From positions 62,001 through 126,000 of the forward strand of contig NZ_LHZU01000147.1 of the NCBI RefSeq assembly GCF_001580995.1: DNA of 64,000 nt. Direction: 5' to 3'. This document shows positions 26,943 through 36,214 of this stretch, one piece after another. The translations under genes and the position numbers were made by a program. Positions within the stretch are counted from its first letter, which is position 1, and each line of letters begins with the position of its first letter. The notes under the pieces are model-generated. The model was not told where the DNA came from. It saw only the letters and a program-made list of their open reading frames with translations, and ran no database searches. Source of the DNA: Acetobacter senegalensis (GTDB lineage: Bacteria; Pseudomonadota; Alphaproteobacteria; Acetobacterales; Acetobacteraceae).

Positions 26943-29186
26943 TCAGTTGAAACCGAGAGAAATGCCGCCGAACACACCAAAACCATCACCTGGCTGCATG
27001 ACAGAAAGCTGGGAGCCGCCAGCAATGTATCCGGGCACGACGATGGAGGCGTAATGGGTGTTGGCCAGATTATTGAAGTTCAGAAAAACTGTTCTGTGCT
27101 TGTGGGGCCAGGAATAACCCAGATGCGCATTGAAGAGATGGTAGGACGGGGCAAAATACGTCATGTCATACGCAGCGCCGACTTTGGACGAAACCTGAGC
27201 ATCAAAACCGGCATAAAATCCGTTTGCCAGATCCAGATTTATGCCGCCCTGGTAGAAATGTTCCGGAATGCCGGGAAGGCGATTATGCCCGAATACAGGA
27301 TCATGCTTGTAATGAAAATCCTGCCATGTGTAAGCATTACGCAGGGACAGACGATTGCCTTTCCATTTATACAATGTGCTGTCGAGAGAAAATTCCACAC
27401 CTTGATGTTCGGTTGGAGAGGCGTTGCCATAAATGGATGTGCCCTGTGCTTGTGATTCTGGCGTCATAACGGCCAGCAATTCATTATGCACAGAAGAATG
27501 ATAATAGGTGAGTGCCCACTGATTGCCGGCATAATGCCCCGTTGTGCCAATTTCAAATGTTGTGGCTGTCTGGTTACGCAATTTTCCGGCAGTGGCATTC
27601 ATACCAGACTGCAAGGACGTGCTGGGATAATAGGAACCAGCGTAGTTGTAGTTCCAGTCATTGGGGGGTTGAAGGCTGCGGCTGACATTTCCGTAAATTT
27701 CGACATGCTTGTCCGGTTGATAGCGGAAGCCGGCGCGGGGAATGAAATTGATGGAAGAGGTTTTGAACGGGTTGCTCGGCCCCGGAGAGGGAACATCGGA
27801 AGATTTCTGAATAAAGGCGAGCGCGCCGGCTGTAGTAAGCCAGAAATTATGAAATAATTCCGTGTTATTGCGAATATGAAAGTAGTTCTCTGTTCCGCCA
27901 TAAGTGACATGCCTTAGAGACGTGCCTATGGGATATCCTGCAAAATTTCCTGACTGCACACGTACACGGTTGGTTTGCCAGGCTTCAAGGTCAGTATAGG
28001 TTAGAATGCCAAAGCGCGTGTCACTTTTATGGCCGCCCAGAACATCATGCCGATCATAATTCAGCACACCGGCAACAGTTTTATATCCCCAGACTTGTGA
28101 AAACCGTCCGTACTGGATATCAATTGGAGCATCTTGATAATTAAAGCCCAATTCAATTTTGGATTTATCATCAATTTTGATGGTGGTCATATCCGCGTAA
28201 TATTTGGTGCCAGGCTGAATACGGTTTGATCCCCATTCCTGATATGGCTGTTGGGCCTGTTTGGGATTTTTCAGGATTTGATCACGTGTCAAGAAACCAG
28301 CCCAACCATTGCGGGTCTGGCGATAACGGAAGAAAAGGCGGGTTGAAACACGATCATTAAATTTATAGCCAAAATTGGCATTTACGCCAAAGCTGGTTGC
28401 TTCCGTATTATGTTGATAGCCACCACGGTAGGAGTTGGTGAGGCTGATATAATAATCAAATTTGCCGAGAACCTGCCCGGAACTCAGCTGCTCTTTGACG
28501 TAGCCGAAACTTCCGGCTTCTGCACGCGCCTGATATTTCTGGGAGTTATATCCTGTCTGGGTCACATAATTGATGGCACCGCCGAGTTGCATGCCACCGT
28601 AATCAAAGGCATTCGCGCCTCGCAAGACCTCTGTATATTGCAGGCCAAGGCTTTCAAATAGTTCGTAGGGGGTGCCTGCGGGCGTGGTGACAGGCAGACC
28701 GTCAAACATCATGAGCATGCCAGAGCGAAAATAGTTGACGCCTGTCTGGATACCAGACCCGCGAACCGAGATGCGCAGACCGTCACCACCGCCTGAAGCC
28801 TGAGCAAAAACGCCCGGCTGAAATGCCAGCGTATCCGCATTGGTGAGATTCCGGCCTTTCAGAATCTGCTGCGCATCAATAACGGTCGCTGCGCCTGGAA
28901 TGCTACGGAGATGACTTTGGGCAACTTGTGCATCAGAACGCCGCTGCGTTGAAACGGATATTTCTTCTCTATTGGTTGCGCGTGTCTGAGCTACGGGTTT
29001 GTTGGGAGAAGAGGCGGGGGCAGGGTGGCGTGGCTTTGATGTGTCCGCAGGAGGAGATGAAGAATGTTCTGCTGCCTGGGCTGCGGGTGGAAGCATGCTC
29101 AAAAATGCATATGCCAGCGCTGCATGCCGTGGAAGGGAGGAGCCGCGCTCAGAAAATTTAGGAGGAGAGAAAGAAAACCTGAGCAT
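26943..29186 (-). CDS. TonB-dependent outer-membrane receptor (paralogue 2)
   Basis: A 747-residue receptor with signal peptide (about residues 1-38, ending AAQAAE), a Pro/Ser-rich spacer, TonB box-like EEISVS near residue 74, plug domain (IPGAATVIDAQQILKGRN) and a barrel ending FGVFGGISLGFN. Long stretches such as AGSFGYVKEQLSSG and DYYIS.TNSYR are shared with the receptor at 10353-12668, so the two are paralogues, but the His-rich tract is absent here. It is directly upstream of the DszA/DszC-type oxygenase genes, suggesting it imports their substrate across the outer membrane. Confidence 0.93.
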   Translation of the reverse strand: MLRFSFSPPKFSERGSSLPRHAALAYAFLSMLPPAAQAAEHSSSPPADTSKPRHPAPASSPNKPVAQTRATNREEISVSTQRRSDAQVAQSHLRSIPGAATVIDAQQILKGRNLTNADTLAFQPGVFAQASGGGDGLRISVRGSGIQTGVNYFRSGMLMMFDGLPVTTPAGTPYELFESLGLQYTEVLRGANAFDYGGMQLGGAINYVTQTGYNSQKYQARAEAGSFGYVKEQLSSGQVLGKFDYYISLTNSYRGGYQHNTEATSFGVNANFGYKFNDRVSTRLFFRYRQTRNGWAGFLTRDQILKNPKQAQQPYQEWGSNRIQPGTKYYADMTTIKIDDKSKIELGFNYQDAPIDIQYGRFSQVWGYKTVAGVLNYDRHDVLGGHKSDTRFGILTYTDLEAWQTNRVRVQSGNFAGYPIGTSLRHVTYGGTENYFHIRNNTELFHNFWLTTAGALAFIQKSSDVPSPGPSNPFKTSSINFIPRAGFRYQPDKHVEIYGNVSRSLQPPNDWNYNYAGSYYPSTSLQSGMNATAGKLRNQTATTFEIGTTGHYAGNQWALTYYHSSVHNELLAVMTPESQAQGTSIYGNASPTEHQGVEFSLDSTLYKWKGNRLSLRNAYTWQDFHYKHDPVFGHNRLPGIPEHFYQGGINLDLANGFYAGFDAQVSSKVGAAYDMTYFAPSYHLFNAHLGYSWPHKHRTVFLNFNNLANTHYASIVVPGYIAGGSQLSVMQPGDGFGVFGGISLGFN

Positions 29187-29321
29187 GGGAGGACTTTCTG
29201 TCAGAAAGAAGAGATATTACGGGGGAAGGCCAACGGAAAAGCAGCATCAACAGCATTCCTGTGCAGGAGTAAGGTCTCTACTGTGTGGAAATGAGTGCTT
29301 TATCATGAGGATTTTCCAGTT

Positions 29322-29855
29322 TTATTCAGGAATATGAGTGTGGGCATAGTTGCGCCGGAACCAGATCAGGCCGGGGTGGTGTGTATCGGAAGCGTTGACA
29401 TGGAGGATATGGGCGAAAACGACAGAGTGCGATCCTGACTCAACAACATGCGCAATACGGCAATCAAAATTGACGAGCGCATCTTGGAGAAGAGGAGCCC
29501 CTGTGGCGTATGAAGACCAGTCCGCATGAGCGAAGCGCGCCTCCTGTGATTTGGAGCGACTGCTGAAAATATTGGAAAGCGGGTGCTGCGCGTGGGTCAG
29601 AACATTAACGCCTAAAACGCCATTTTTCAGAATAGGATCATGCGCGCTGGTATTTTTATTGATGCAGACCAATAATGTCGGCGGGCTATCAGACACACTG
29701 CACACGGCTGATGCGGTAAATCCATACTGACCGGCGTTGCCATCAGTTGTCACAATGGTAACCGCACCTGGCAGCAGGGCCATGCCGTCCCGAAAAGATT
29801 GGGAGGAAGGGATGGATTGCGGCTGAAGTGCAGCAGGATCAATAAACTGGTTCAT
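29322..29855 (-). CDS. Flavin reductase family protein (FMN reductase)
   Basis: A 177-residue protein of the flavin reductase-like fold, with FRDGMALLPGAVTIVTTDG, GFTASAVCSVSDSPPTLLVCIN and the His-containing GSHSVVFAHI strand. Such enzymes reduce FMN or FAD with NAD(P)H and release it to partner monooxygenases (SsuE-, DszD- or HpaC-type function). It is at the end of an operon with two luciferase-like monooxygenases and is the obvious source of their reduced flavin. ATG at 29855 has GGA upstream; a TTG at 29873 is rejected. Confidence 0.88.
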   Translation of the reverse strand: MNQFIDPAALQPQSIPSSQSFRDGMALLPGAVTIVTTDGNAGQYGFTASAVCSVSDSPPTLLVCINKNTSAHDPILKNGVLGVNVLTHAQHPLSNIFSSRSKSQEARFAHADWSSYATGAPLLQDALVNFDCRIAHVVESGSHSVVFAHILHVNASDTHHPGLIWFRRNYAHTHIPE

Positions 29856-29886
29856 TTTAGGGTCCGTAAGCAAAAGAGCGGTGGCA

Positions 29887-31317
29887 TCAGGAGATCAGGG
29901 TGGCGTTTTCTGGCACGGGCATGGCAGTCTGCGCACGAATGGTGTTGGCAAGCCTTTCGGCGTACAAGGTGACTTCTGGCAGCCCCATCAGTTCGCCAAA
30001 GCGGCCACGTGCCAAGGGGCCCGCAACAAAAAGAGAAGGGTCCTTTTGGGGGCCGACCTGAGCGTTTCCTTCTGCAGAAACATGCAATCCCAGATCTGAG
30101 GGATCCATCTCAATATGTCCCTCAGCAGCAAGAGATTTCAGGAATGGCTGTGAGTGCAGAATATTGACGTGAGCGGGACCGGTTGTGGTGATTATGGCGT
30201 CCACAACCCGATCGTCCGTATGGCCGTTGCGGAGCCGTAAGGTGACCTTGAAGGTTTTTCCTTCTTTCTCGACCTTGATAACGCGGGCCGCCTTAATCTG
30301 AAGTATGCCCGCTTGAAGTGCCTTATTCACAATGTTTTCGGTTTGTGGAGAAATACGGAAGCGATGAGTATCCCAAAAAGGACGTAAGTGCCGAATGAGC
30401 CGACGCCGCTCCGTTTGATCAAGCGAACTCCAGATTTGAGGCCCCTGTTCGCGCACACGATCCAGAAAGGCCTGCCAGGGAGTGTCCGGGTTATCTGCAA
30501 TGATTTTACGTATGCGTTGCAGGACGTCTCTGGTTCGAGAGGCTGGAGGAGAGAGAAAATCTCCCGTTGCTGTAACAGGTGTCCGACTATGGCTTTTTGA
30601 TCTCTGGCCGCGGCGGGATATGGCGAGAATAGGTGCTCTGTGTCCCTGTGCCGCCAAGCTGGCCACAGTATCAGCCATGCTCAAGCCTGTGCCGATAATC
30701 AAAACCCTGTCGTCTGGTTTGACTGTGCTCAGCCCATCAGGTTTCCACGGATCATTGATCAGAACAGGACGCGTTTCAGCAGAAAGGAATGCCCCCAAAG
30801 CGGCAAATTGTCTGGGCAGTTGCGGTGCTGGGTGGCTGGTTGCGATAACGACAGTATCTGCTTCAAAAACGTCCCCGCCCTGAGTTTCCAGTATCCATTT
30901 GCCAGTTGATACTTTCCGCGCCGCAGTGACCAGACTAGGAATGTGTCGTAGGAGGTGAGCTTCCAGCAGGGGGGCCAGTCTGGCCGCTACGTACTGGCCG
31001 AAAACCTTACGGGCTGGATAGAGATTCCCATCAGGTTGCCGGGCCCCGTCGTCCTGATGGTTTGCCCCCGTTTCTTCCAGCCATTCAAGGAAGTCTAGAG
31101 GATGGGCCGTATCAATGCTCATGCGGCTGGCAGGAACATTGATACGGTGGTTGGGGTCTGTTGCGCTGTAAGCCACACCGCTGCCCAACACGGAGCGGGG
31201 TTCAAAAACCAGAACCGTCAGGGGGACACGGGGCCCCTTGAGCAGATGCCAGGCCAGCGCAGCGCCACTGAAGCCGCCGCCGATAATGGCTATGATATTA
31301 GGAGGCTGCGTACTCAT
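29887..31317 (-). CDS. FAD/NAD(P)-binding oxidoreductase
   Basis: A 476-residue flavoprotein with an N-terminal FAD-binding GGGFSGAALAWHL, a FAD-NAD(P)-binding family segment (VLGSGVAYSATDPNHRINVPASRMS) and a second dinucleotide motif, VLIIGTGLSMADTVASL, near residue 215. It resembles the group annotated as FAD/NAD(P)-binding protein or HcnB-like. Its reaction is not known. It lies 2 bases after ssuD and about 30 bases before the flavin reductase gene, so it belongs to the desulfonation operon and may oxidise or reduce a product or a substrate there. Confidence 0.8.
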   Translation of the reverse strand: MSTQPPNIIAIIGGGFSGAALAWHLLKGPRVPLTVLVFEPRSVLGSGVAYSATDPNHRINVPASRMSIDTAHPLDFLEWLEETGANHQDDGARQPDGNLYPARKVFGQYVAARLAPLLEAHLLRHIPSLVTAARKVSTGKWILETQGGDVFEADTVVIATSHPAPQLPRQFAALGAFLSAETRPVLINDPWKPDGLSTVKPDDRVLIIGTGLSMADTVASLAAQGHRAPILAISRRGQRSKSHSRTPVTATGDFLSPPASRTRDVLQRIRKIIADNPDTPWQAFLDRVREQGPQIWSSLDQTERRRLIRHLRPFWDTHRFRISPQTENIVNKALQAGILQIKAARVIKVEKEGKTFKVTLRLRNGHTDDRVVDAIITTTGPAHVNILHSQPFLKSLAAEGHIEMDPSDLGLHVSAEGNAQVGPQKDPSLFVAGPLARGRFGELMGLPEVTLYAERLANTIRAQTAMPVPENATLIS

Positions 31318-31319
31318 GG

Positions 31320-32486
31320 TCAGGCTGCGTGAGAACCGGGACGGTGATCACCAGCAATGGTTTCACCAAAAGGTCCCATGTTGTTCAGGTTGGACGTTGC
31401 CCGAATAGGGTGCGCTGTTGGCAGAAGCGGCAGGACCAGTTCTCCAAACTGATAGGCTTCTTCCAGATGCGGGTAACCGGAGAAGATAAAGGTGTCTATG
31501 CCAAGCCGACGATATTCATCAATGCGTTCGGCAACGGTGTCCGGGTCACCCACAAGAGCGGTGCCGGCCCCCCCACGCACAAGGCCGACCCCGGCCCACA
31601 GATTGGGGCTGATTTCAAGCTTGTCGCGTTTGCCGCCATGCAAAGCACTCATCCGGGCCTGCCCCACGGAATCCATCCGCGCAAAAACCTTTTGAGCTTT
31701 GGAGATTGTTTCGTCACTTAGGTGGCTGATAAGGCGGTCTGCTTCCTGCCATGCTTCACGCTCGGTTTCTCGAACAATGACGTGAAGGCGGATGCCAAAG
31801 GAGATATCGCGTCCCTGTTTTTCTGCGAGTTGGCGTACTTTGCTTATTTTTTCGGCGACTAACGCAGGCGGTTCACCCCATGTCAGATATTTATCAATGT
31901 GCTTGGCGGCGACATGTGCACCGGCCTCAGAGGAGCCGCCGAAATAGAGTGGGGGACCATTTTTCTGGAAAGACGGAAACAGAATGTGGCCATCATCTAT
32001 CTTGAAGTGTTTCCCAACGTAATTGACATGCTCTCCATGCAAAAGGGCTCGGTAGATATTGAGAAATTCATCTGTAATTTCATAGCGTGTAGCGTGGTCG
32101 GCAAAAAATCCGTCGCCCGCATTTTCTGCCGGGTCTCCCCCGGTGACAATGTTGATCAGCAGACGGCCTTCAGAGAAACGGTCCAGTGTTGCTGTCATCC
32201 GTGCGGCGAGAGTAGGGGAAAGCAGCCCGGGCCGGACCGCAATAAGATAGCGCAGCCGTTCCGTAATGGGCGCGAGGGCCGAGGCTACAACCCAACTATC
32301 TTCACAACTGCGGCCTGTTGGTATCAGTACTCCATAATATCCAAGGGTATCGGCCGCTTTTGCCACCTGCTGCAGGTAAGGAAGATCTACCGGACGCCCC
32401 CCTTTCTGGGTGCCAAGATAACGGCTGTCACCATGGGTAGGCAAAAACCATAGAACGTTGATTTTATCAGGAATAGAAAAAGACAT
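31320..32486 (-). CDS. ssuD: FMNH2-dependent alkanesulfonate monooxygenase SsuD
   Basis: A 388-residue luciferase-like monooxygenase. The N terminus ([18 protein letters not shown]), the [17 protein letters not shown] segment and [18 protein letters not shown] are close to SsuD of enteric bacteria and pseudomonads (about 380 residues). SsuD splits C2-C10 alkanesulfonates to an aldehyde and sulfite using reduced FMN and oxygen. It is packed between two other oxidoreductase genes with gaps of 1 and 2 bases. The cognate ssuABC genes are about 15 kb away at 13-16 kb rather than adjacent. Confidence 0.93.
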   Translation of the reverse strand: MSFSIPDKINVLWFLPTHGDSRYLGTQKGGRPVDLPYLQQVAKAADTLGYYGVLIPTGRSCEDSWVVASALAPITERLRYLIAVRPGLLSPTLAARMTATLDRFSEGRLLINIVTGGDPAENAGDGFFADHATRYEITDEFLNIYRALLHGEHVNYVGKHFKIDDGHILFPSFQKNGPPLYFGGSSEAGAHVAAKHIDKYLTWGEPPALVAEKISKVRQLAEKQGRDISFGIRLHVIVRETEREAWQEADRLISHLSDETISKAQKVFARMDSVGQARMSALHGGKRDKLEISPNLWAGVGLVRGGAGTALVGDPDTVAERIDEYRRLGIDTFIFSGYPHLEEAYQFGELVLPLLPTAHPIRATSNLNNMGPFGETIAGDHRPGSHAA

Positions 32487-32487
32487 G

Positions 32488-33906
32488 TCAGGACGCCTTG
32501 GAAAAGGGCAAGGAAGAAAAGAGAGGGGCCGCTGGAGCCGTCAGGTTTTGCGGGTCCCGGTAGCGCGCGCCAAAATGGTATGCGGGCAGCCGTGTTCTTC
32601 CGGGTTCAAAAAGACGTTCGCGCAGGGTCTCGTTTGGCGTGTAAGCTGTACGGTAGCGACCACGCTGCTGAAGTTCAGGCACGACGAGGGAAATAAAATC
32701 CCTTGCAGTCTCAAAGGAGTGGTACTGCCGCAGATTGATGCCATCAATACCATCGACGTCCAGCCAGTTCTCGATCTGATCAGCGACAGTCGTGGGGGAG
32801 CCGACAACAAAGAAGCGTCCCTCATCAAACGACGCTATCTGTTTGAGTGCGCTACCAATGGTTTGATCCGGGCGGAAGCGACGGCCCATGTTCCCAAAGC
32901 TCTGACCCTCACGTAGCAGGACATCCCCTATGCGCTCGTTTACATCATAGCGCCGGAGGTCAATTTCAGCCTGAGCGTGAACAAGTGCGCCTTCTACGCT
33001 GTAGTAACGGCGATAGTGTTCCAGCTTTTTGGCGGCGAGGGCATCTGTTTCATCAACAATAATGCCAGCCATGACGATGAACCGAATATCGTCTGGCTTT
33101 CGACCATGAGCCACGGCCTGTTCGCGTGTTTTGGCAATGTTGCGGCGTACTTCCTCAGTCGTGCGGCCGCCAATAAACACAACCTCGGCGTGTCGGGCTG
33201 CAAATTCCAACCCTGCTGATGAGCCGGTTGCCTGAAACAGTAAAGGTGTCCGTTGCCGGGATGGTTCCACAAGGTGCGGCCCAGCAACCCGAAAATTAGG
33301 CCCTGTGTGGTTAATGGAACGGACTGCTGAAGGATTTGTATAAATGCCTGCTGCAGCGTCTTTCAGAACGGCGTTGTCATCCCAACTGCCTTCCCAGAGC
33401 TTATAGAGGACATCCATATATTCGTCCGCAATGGCATAACGTTCATCATGCGGGATCTCATCATCCAGACCGAAATTCTGCGCGGCACTCCTTAAGTAGG
33501 AGGTGACAATATTCCAGCCCACCCGCCCTTGTGTGAGCAGATCAAGCGTTCCCATGCGGCGTGCAAAGGCGAAAGGGGGCTCATAGGTGGTGGAAAATGT
33601 AACACCAAAACCGATATTCTTGGTGACAGCCGCCATGGCCGGGACAAGCAGGAGCGGATCAAGATTAGGAATTTGCACAGCCTCCCGCAGGGCGGCATCG
33701 TTGCTTTCTCCAAACCGGTCATAAGTGCCAATTACGTCAGCCAGAAAAACTGCGTCAAACAGACCGGCTTCGGCCAGTTTGGCCGTTTCAAGCCAATGCT
33801 CCATTTCACTATAGCGATGGCGGTTATTGCCCGGCGCACGCCACATGCCATGCACGATGTGGCTGACGCAGGCCATTTCAAACAGATTTACGTGCAGTTG
33901 TTTCAT
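32488..33906 (-). CDS. LLM-class flavin-dependent monooxygenase (NtaA/SnaA/DszA family), first gene of operon
   Basis: A 472-residue protein with the same family signatures as the product of 25545-26927 ([58 protein letters not shown]), but clearly a distinct paralogue. It should act with reduced FMN from the flavin reductase three genes downstream. The substrate is unknown; sulfone or sulfonate cleavage is the contextual guess. It heads the minus-strand operon whose promoter should lie within the long gap at 33907-34984. Confidence 0.9.
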   Translation of the reverse strand: MKQLHVNLFEMACVSHIVHGMWRAPGNNRHRYSEMEHWLETAKLAEAGLFDAVFLADVIGTYDRFGESNDAALREAVQIPNLDPLLLVPAMAAVTKNIGFGVTFSTTYEPPFAFARRMGTLDLLTQGRVGWNIVTSYLRSAAQNFGLDDEIPHDERYAIADEYMDVLYKLWEGSWDDNAVLKDAAAGIYTNPSAVRSINHTGPNFRVAGPHLVEPSRQRTPLLFQATGSSAGLEFAARHAEVVFIGGRTTEEVRRNIAKTREQAVAHGRKPDDIRFIVMAGIIVDETDALAAKKLEHYRRYYSVEGALVHAQAEIDLRRYDVNERIGDVLLREGQSFGNMGRRFRPDQTIGSALKQIASFDEGRFFVVGSPTTVADQIENWLDVDGIDGINLRQYHSFETARDFISLVVPELQQRGRYRTAYTPNETLRERLFEPGRTRLPAYHFGARYRDPQNLTAPAAPLFSSLPFSKAS

Positions 33907-34100
33907 GGTTTTGGCTCAGACTGCGTGACGAAGTGGTCTCAAGGTCGGCTGATAAGGCGGGGCAGAGAGGGTGACGGCACGGCAGGTTGCGGAGTGGAGC
34001 GGAAAGGAGCCGGAAGAGAAAAAGGCAAGAGACGTAAGCACCGCAGACTCCTTAAATAACCACACAAAATAGTACATAATGAATAGTAACAACGACATCG

Positions 34101-34123
34101 CGTGAGTCAAACAAAAACTCACG
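34101..34123. promoter_or_regulatory. Inverted repeat CGTGAGT-N9-ACTCACG
   Basis: Perfect 7-bp arms separated by an A-rich 9-base spacer, about 195 bases upstream of the first gene of the desulfonation operon. It could be a binding site for a dimeric regulator or a short transcript hairpin. Confidence 0.3.
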
Positions 34124-34806
34124 ACTTAAATTTGTTATAAAGAAAATTATCGCCCCATTGTGTTGAAAGGCCGGGATGCCGATAACCAGATTCAGTCGGG
34201 CTGCCAGCGTGTTATCTGCATGGGGATCTATTCAACGCAGGCTCTGCGCGTTGGATGCGGAGAGTGTTTGCGGGCGATCACATTTGGAAGATGACGGTAA
34301 TCTGCTCCCGCAAGATGGGAGGGGGCTGAGTCATCTTTAACGGGGGTTATGTGGAAACAGAGCTCCCGTCAGTCCATGTTCAGTTGCTGCTGCGCACGTA
34401 AGGAGTGCTTCATATGCCGTTTCGACGCACGCCGCTTTAAACAGGCAAGGCCCTAAACCAGCAGTATTGGAGAGGGCAGCCGGTGCGATCAACCTCCTGC
34501 CCATGTGGAGGAAGAGATACATATGAGGAACAAGTATCGTGGCTTTCTTTGTGCGATGGCCCTTGGGGTAGTCGGCAAAAAGAAGAACGACCTTATTTGA
34601 CCGACGGCGGGGGTTAGGGCGCTGTTTGGGATTGAACGAGATCTTCAGACCCACAGGTTGTCATCAGGGGTTATTACTGATCTGGCGAAGTGGGGGCGTG
34701 GTTAGTCTCTTTCTATCTTCTAGTAATATGATTTTAAATAATAAATTTAGTGGTCATTCCTTCTGAGGGATAGGTACGAGGTCTGTTTTGCAAGCAGAAT
34801 AAGGAC

Positions 34807-34835
34807 GATAATAATGATAGTGATTCGCACTTGCG
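34807..34835 (+). promoter_or_regulatory. Fur-box-like sequence upstream of exbB-exbD-tonB
   Basis: The segment GATAATAATGATAGTGATTC resembles repeated GATAAT-type hexamers of Fur boxes, and the overlapping TGATAGTGATTCGCACTTGC resembles alphaproteobacterial Fur sites. It lies about 150 bases before the exbB ATG. Iron control of an ExbB-ExbD-TonB operon would be normal. The match is by eye only. Confidence 0.4.
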
Positions 34836-34984
34836 GGTTTTGAGCGGCTTTGTTATCACTGTGTGAAATTTTTCATGTGTCAGAGATACAGCAGGTTGTT
34901 GCGCCATTGAGTTAAGAAAGGGCGTATCTGAGATCTCTCGCATGGAGTTGTATTTCTTCATGTTTTGAAAGTGCTGGTTTCTCC

Positions 34985-35734
34985 ATGCCAACATCAGCCT
35001 CCCCAGTTCTCACCAATATTTCGTTTTCTCCGTGGGAAATGTTTATGAATGCCGGGCCTGTTGTCCGGTGTGTGATGGTTCTTCTGGCGTTGGCATCCCT
35101 GCTGACGTGGACGGTCTTTTTTGCCATAACGGTTGAACTGGTGCGTGTGCGGCTGAAGCTGGGCCGGGCGGAGCGGGCGCTGGAGGAAGCGGGAACGCTG
35201 GATCTGGGAGAAGAGCACACGCGCGGTGCCGGGATTGCCCATGCGCTGGTGATGGCCGCGGAAACGGAGCGCGAACGCTCACAGGATATTCCCGATGACC
35301 GCGAGGGTTTGAAGGAGCGGATCGTGCTGCATCTTGAACGTCTGGAAGCGGCGGAAGGCCGCCGTCTGATGCGTGGCACGGGCCTGCTGGCCACCATCGG
35401 CGCAACATCACCCTTTATTGGTCTGTTTGGCACGGTGTGGGGGATCATGACCTCCTTTACCGGCATTGCCGCCAGTAAGGCGACCAGTCTGGCGGTGGTG
35501 GCGCCCGGCATTGCCGAAGCGCTTCTGGCCACGGCTCTGGGGTTGGTGGCGGCCATTCCGGCGGTGATCATCTACAACCATCTTGCACGTCAGTCCGCCG
35601 CGTGCCGGGCGCAGGTGGCGGATCTGACCTCGCTGGTCATGCGGCTGGTCTCGCGCGATCTGGGGCGGATGCAGGCGCAACTGGAAAGCGGGCAGGTGGT
35701 GCGCTTTGGTGTCAGCCGCATGGCCGGGGAGTGA
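34985..35734 (+). CDS. exbB: ExbB-type proton channel subunit (MotA/TolQ/ExbB family)
   Basis: A 249-residue inner-membrane protein with three membrane segments: one near residues 25-50 and two in the conserved C-terminal half (GTGLLATIGATSPFIGLFGTVWGIM and APGIAEALLATALGLVAAIPAVIIYN). ExbB and ExbD use the proton gradient to energise TonB. The start at 34985 is kept because SFSPWEMFMNAGPVVR matches the usual ExbB N terminus, although the ribosome site is weak. It is the first gene of exbB-exbD-tonB. Confidence 0.93.
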   Translation: MPTSASPVLTNISFSPWEMFMNAGPVVRCVMVLLALASLLTWTVFFAITVELVRVRLKLGRAERALEEAGTLDLGEEHTRGAGIAHALVMAAETERERSQDIPDDREGLKERIVLHLERLEAAEGRRLMRGTGLLATIGATSPFIGLFGTVWGIMTSFTGIAASKATSLAVVAPGIAEALLATALGLVAAIPAVIIYNHLARQSAACRAQVADLTSLVMRLVSRDLGRMQAQLESGQVVRFGVSRMAGE

Positions 35735-35740
35735 CGGGGC

Positions 35741-36214
35741 ATGATCCGCATCCGTCACACTGATGAAAACCCGCATGAGGCCAGTGAGATCAATGTCACG
35801 CCGTTCATTGATGTGATGCTGGTTCTGCTGGTGATCTTCATGGTCACGGCCCCGCTGACCACGGTGAACGTGCCGGTTGATCTGCCGTCCTCCACCGAAA
35901 AGCCCACACCCCGGCCGGATGATCCCGTGTTTCTGACTGTCAAGGCCGATCACGGTCTGGCGCTGGGCGAGGACGATATCGGTGCGGACGCGCTTGCCGG
36001 TGCGCTGGAGACGGCGACGAAAGGCAACAAGGACGAACGGATCTTCCTGCGGGCCGACAAAACGGTGGATTACGGCACACTGATGGGCGTGATGGACAAG
36101 CTGCGCTCTGCCGGATACCTCAAGGTGGCGCTGGTCAATCTGCAGGGGCAGGAAGAAGGGGCCGCACCGGCTGCTCCGTCCAACGCGCCCACCCCGGCAG
36201 GGGAGACGCCATGA
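35741..36214 (+). CDS. exbD: ExbD-type biopolymer transport protein
   Basis: A 157-residue protein with one N-terminal membrane helix (about 22-42) and a periplasmic domain. The conserved membrane aspartate of the proton path is present as Asp24 in INVTPFIDVMLVLLVIFMV. It starts 7 bases after exbB, and its stop overlaps the tonB start (ATGA). The C-terminal tail is extended by an Ala/Pro-rich stretch. Confidence 0.93.
   Translation: MIRIRHTDENPHEASEINVTPFIDVMLVLLVIFMVTAPLTTVNVPVDLPSSTEKPTPRPDDPVFLTVKADHGLALGEDDIGADALAGALETATKGNKDERIFLRADKTVDYGTLMGVMDKLRSAGYLKVALVNLQGQEEGAAPAAPSNAPTPAGETP

Larger units (their letters stand above)
33907..34984. other. Gene-poor 1.08-kb region between the desulfonation operon and exbB
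   Basis: The longest gap in the window. It holds the promoter side of the minus-strand desulfonation operon, an inverted repeat at 34101-34123, a Fur-like site at 34807-34835, and the exbB promoter. A 54-codon frame at 34176-34340 (+) with GAAAGG before its ATG is possible but has no recognised product. Two minus-strand frames of about 86 and 105 codons have no family features. It may contain decayed coding sequence. Confidence 0.55.

Noticed and set aside
34337-34654. A 105-codon minus-strand frame in the 1-kb gap before exbB
   Set aside because: No domain, no convincing ribosome site, and no partner gene. Kept only as part of the unexplained gap.
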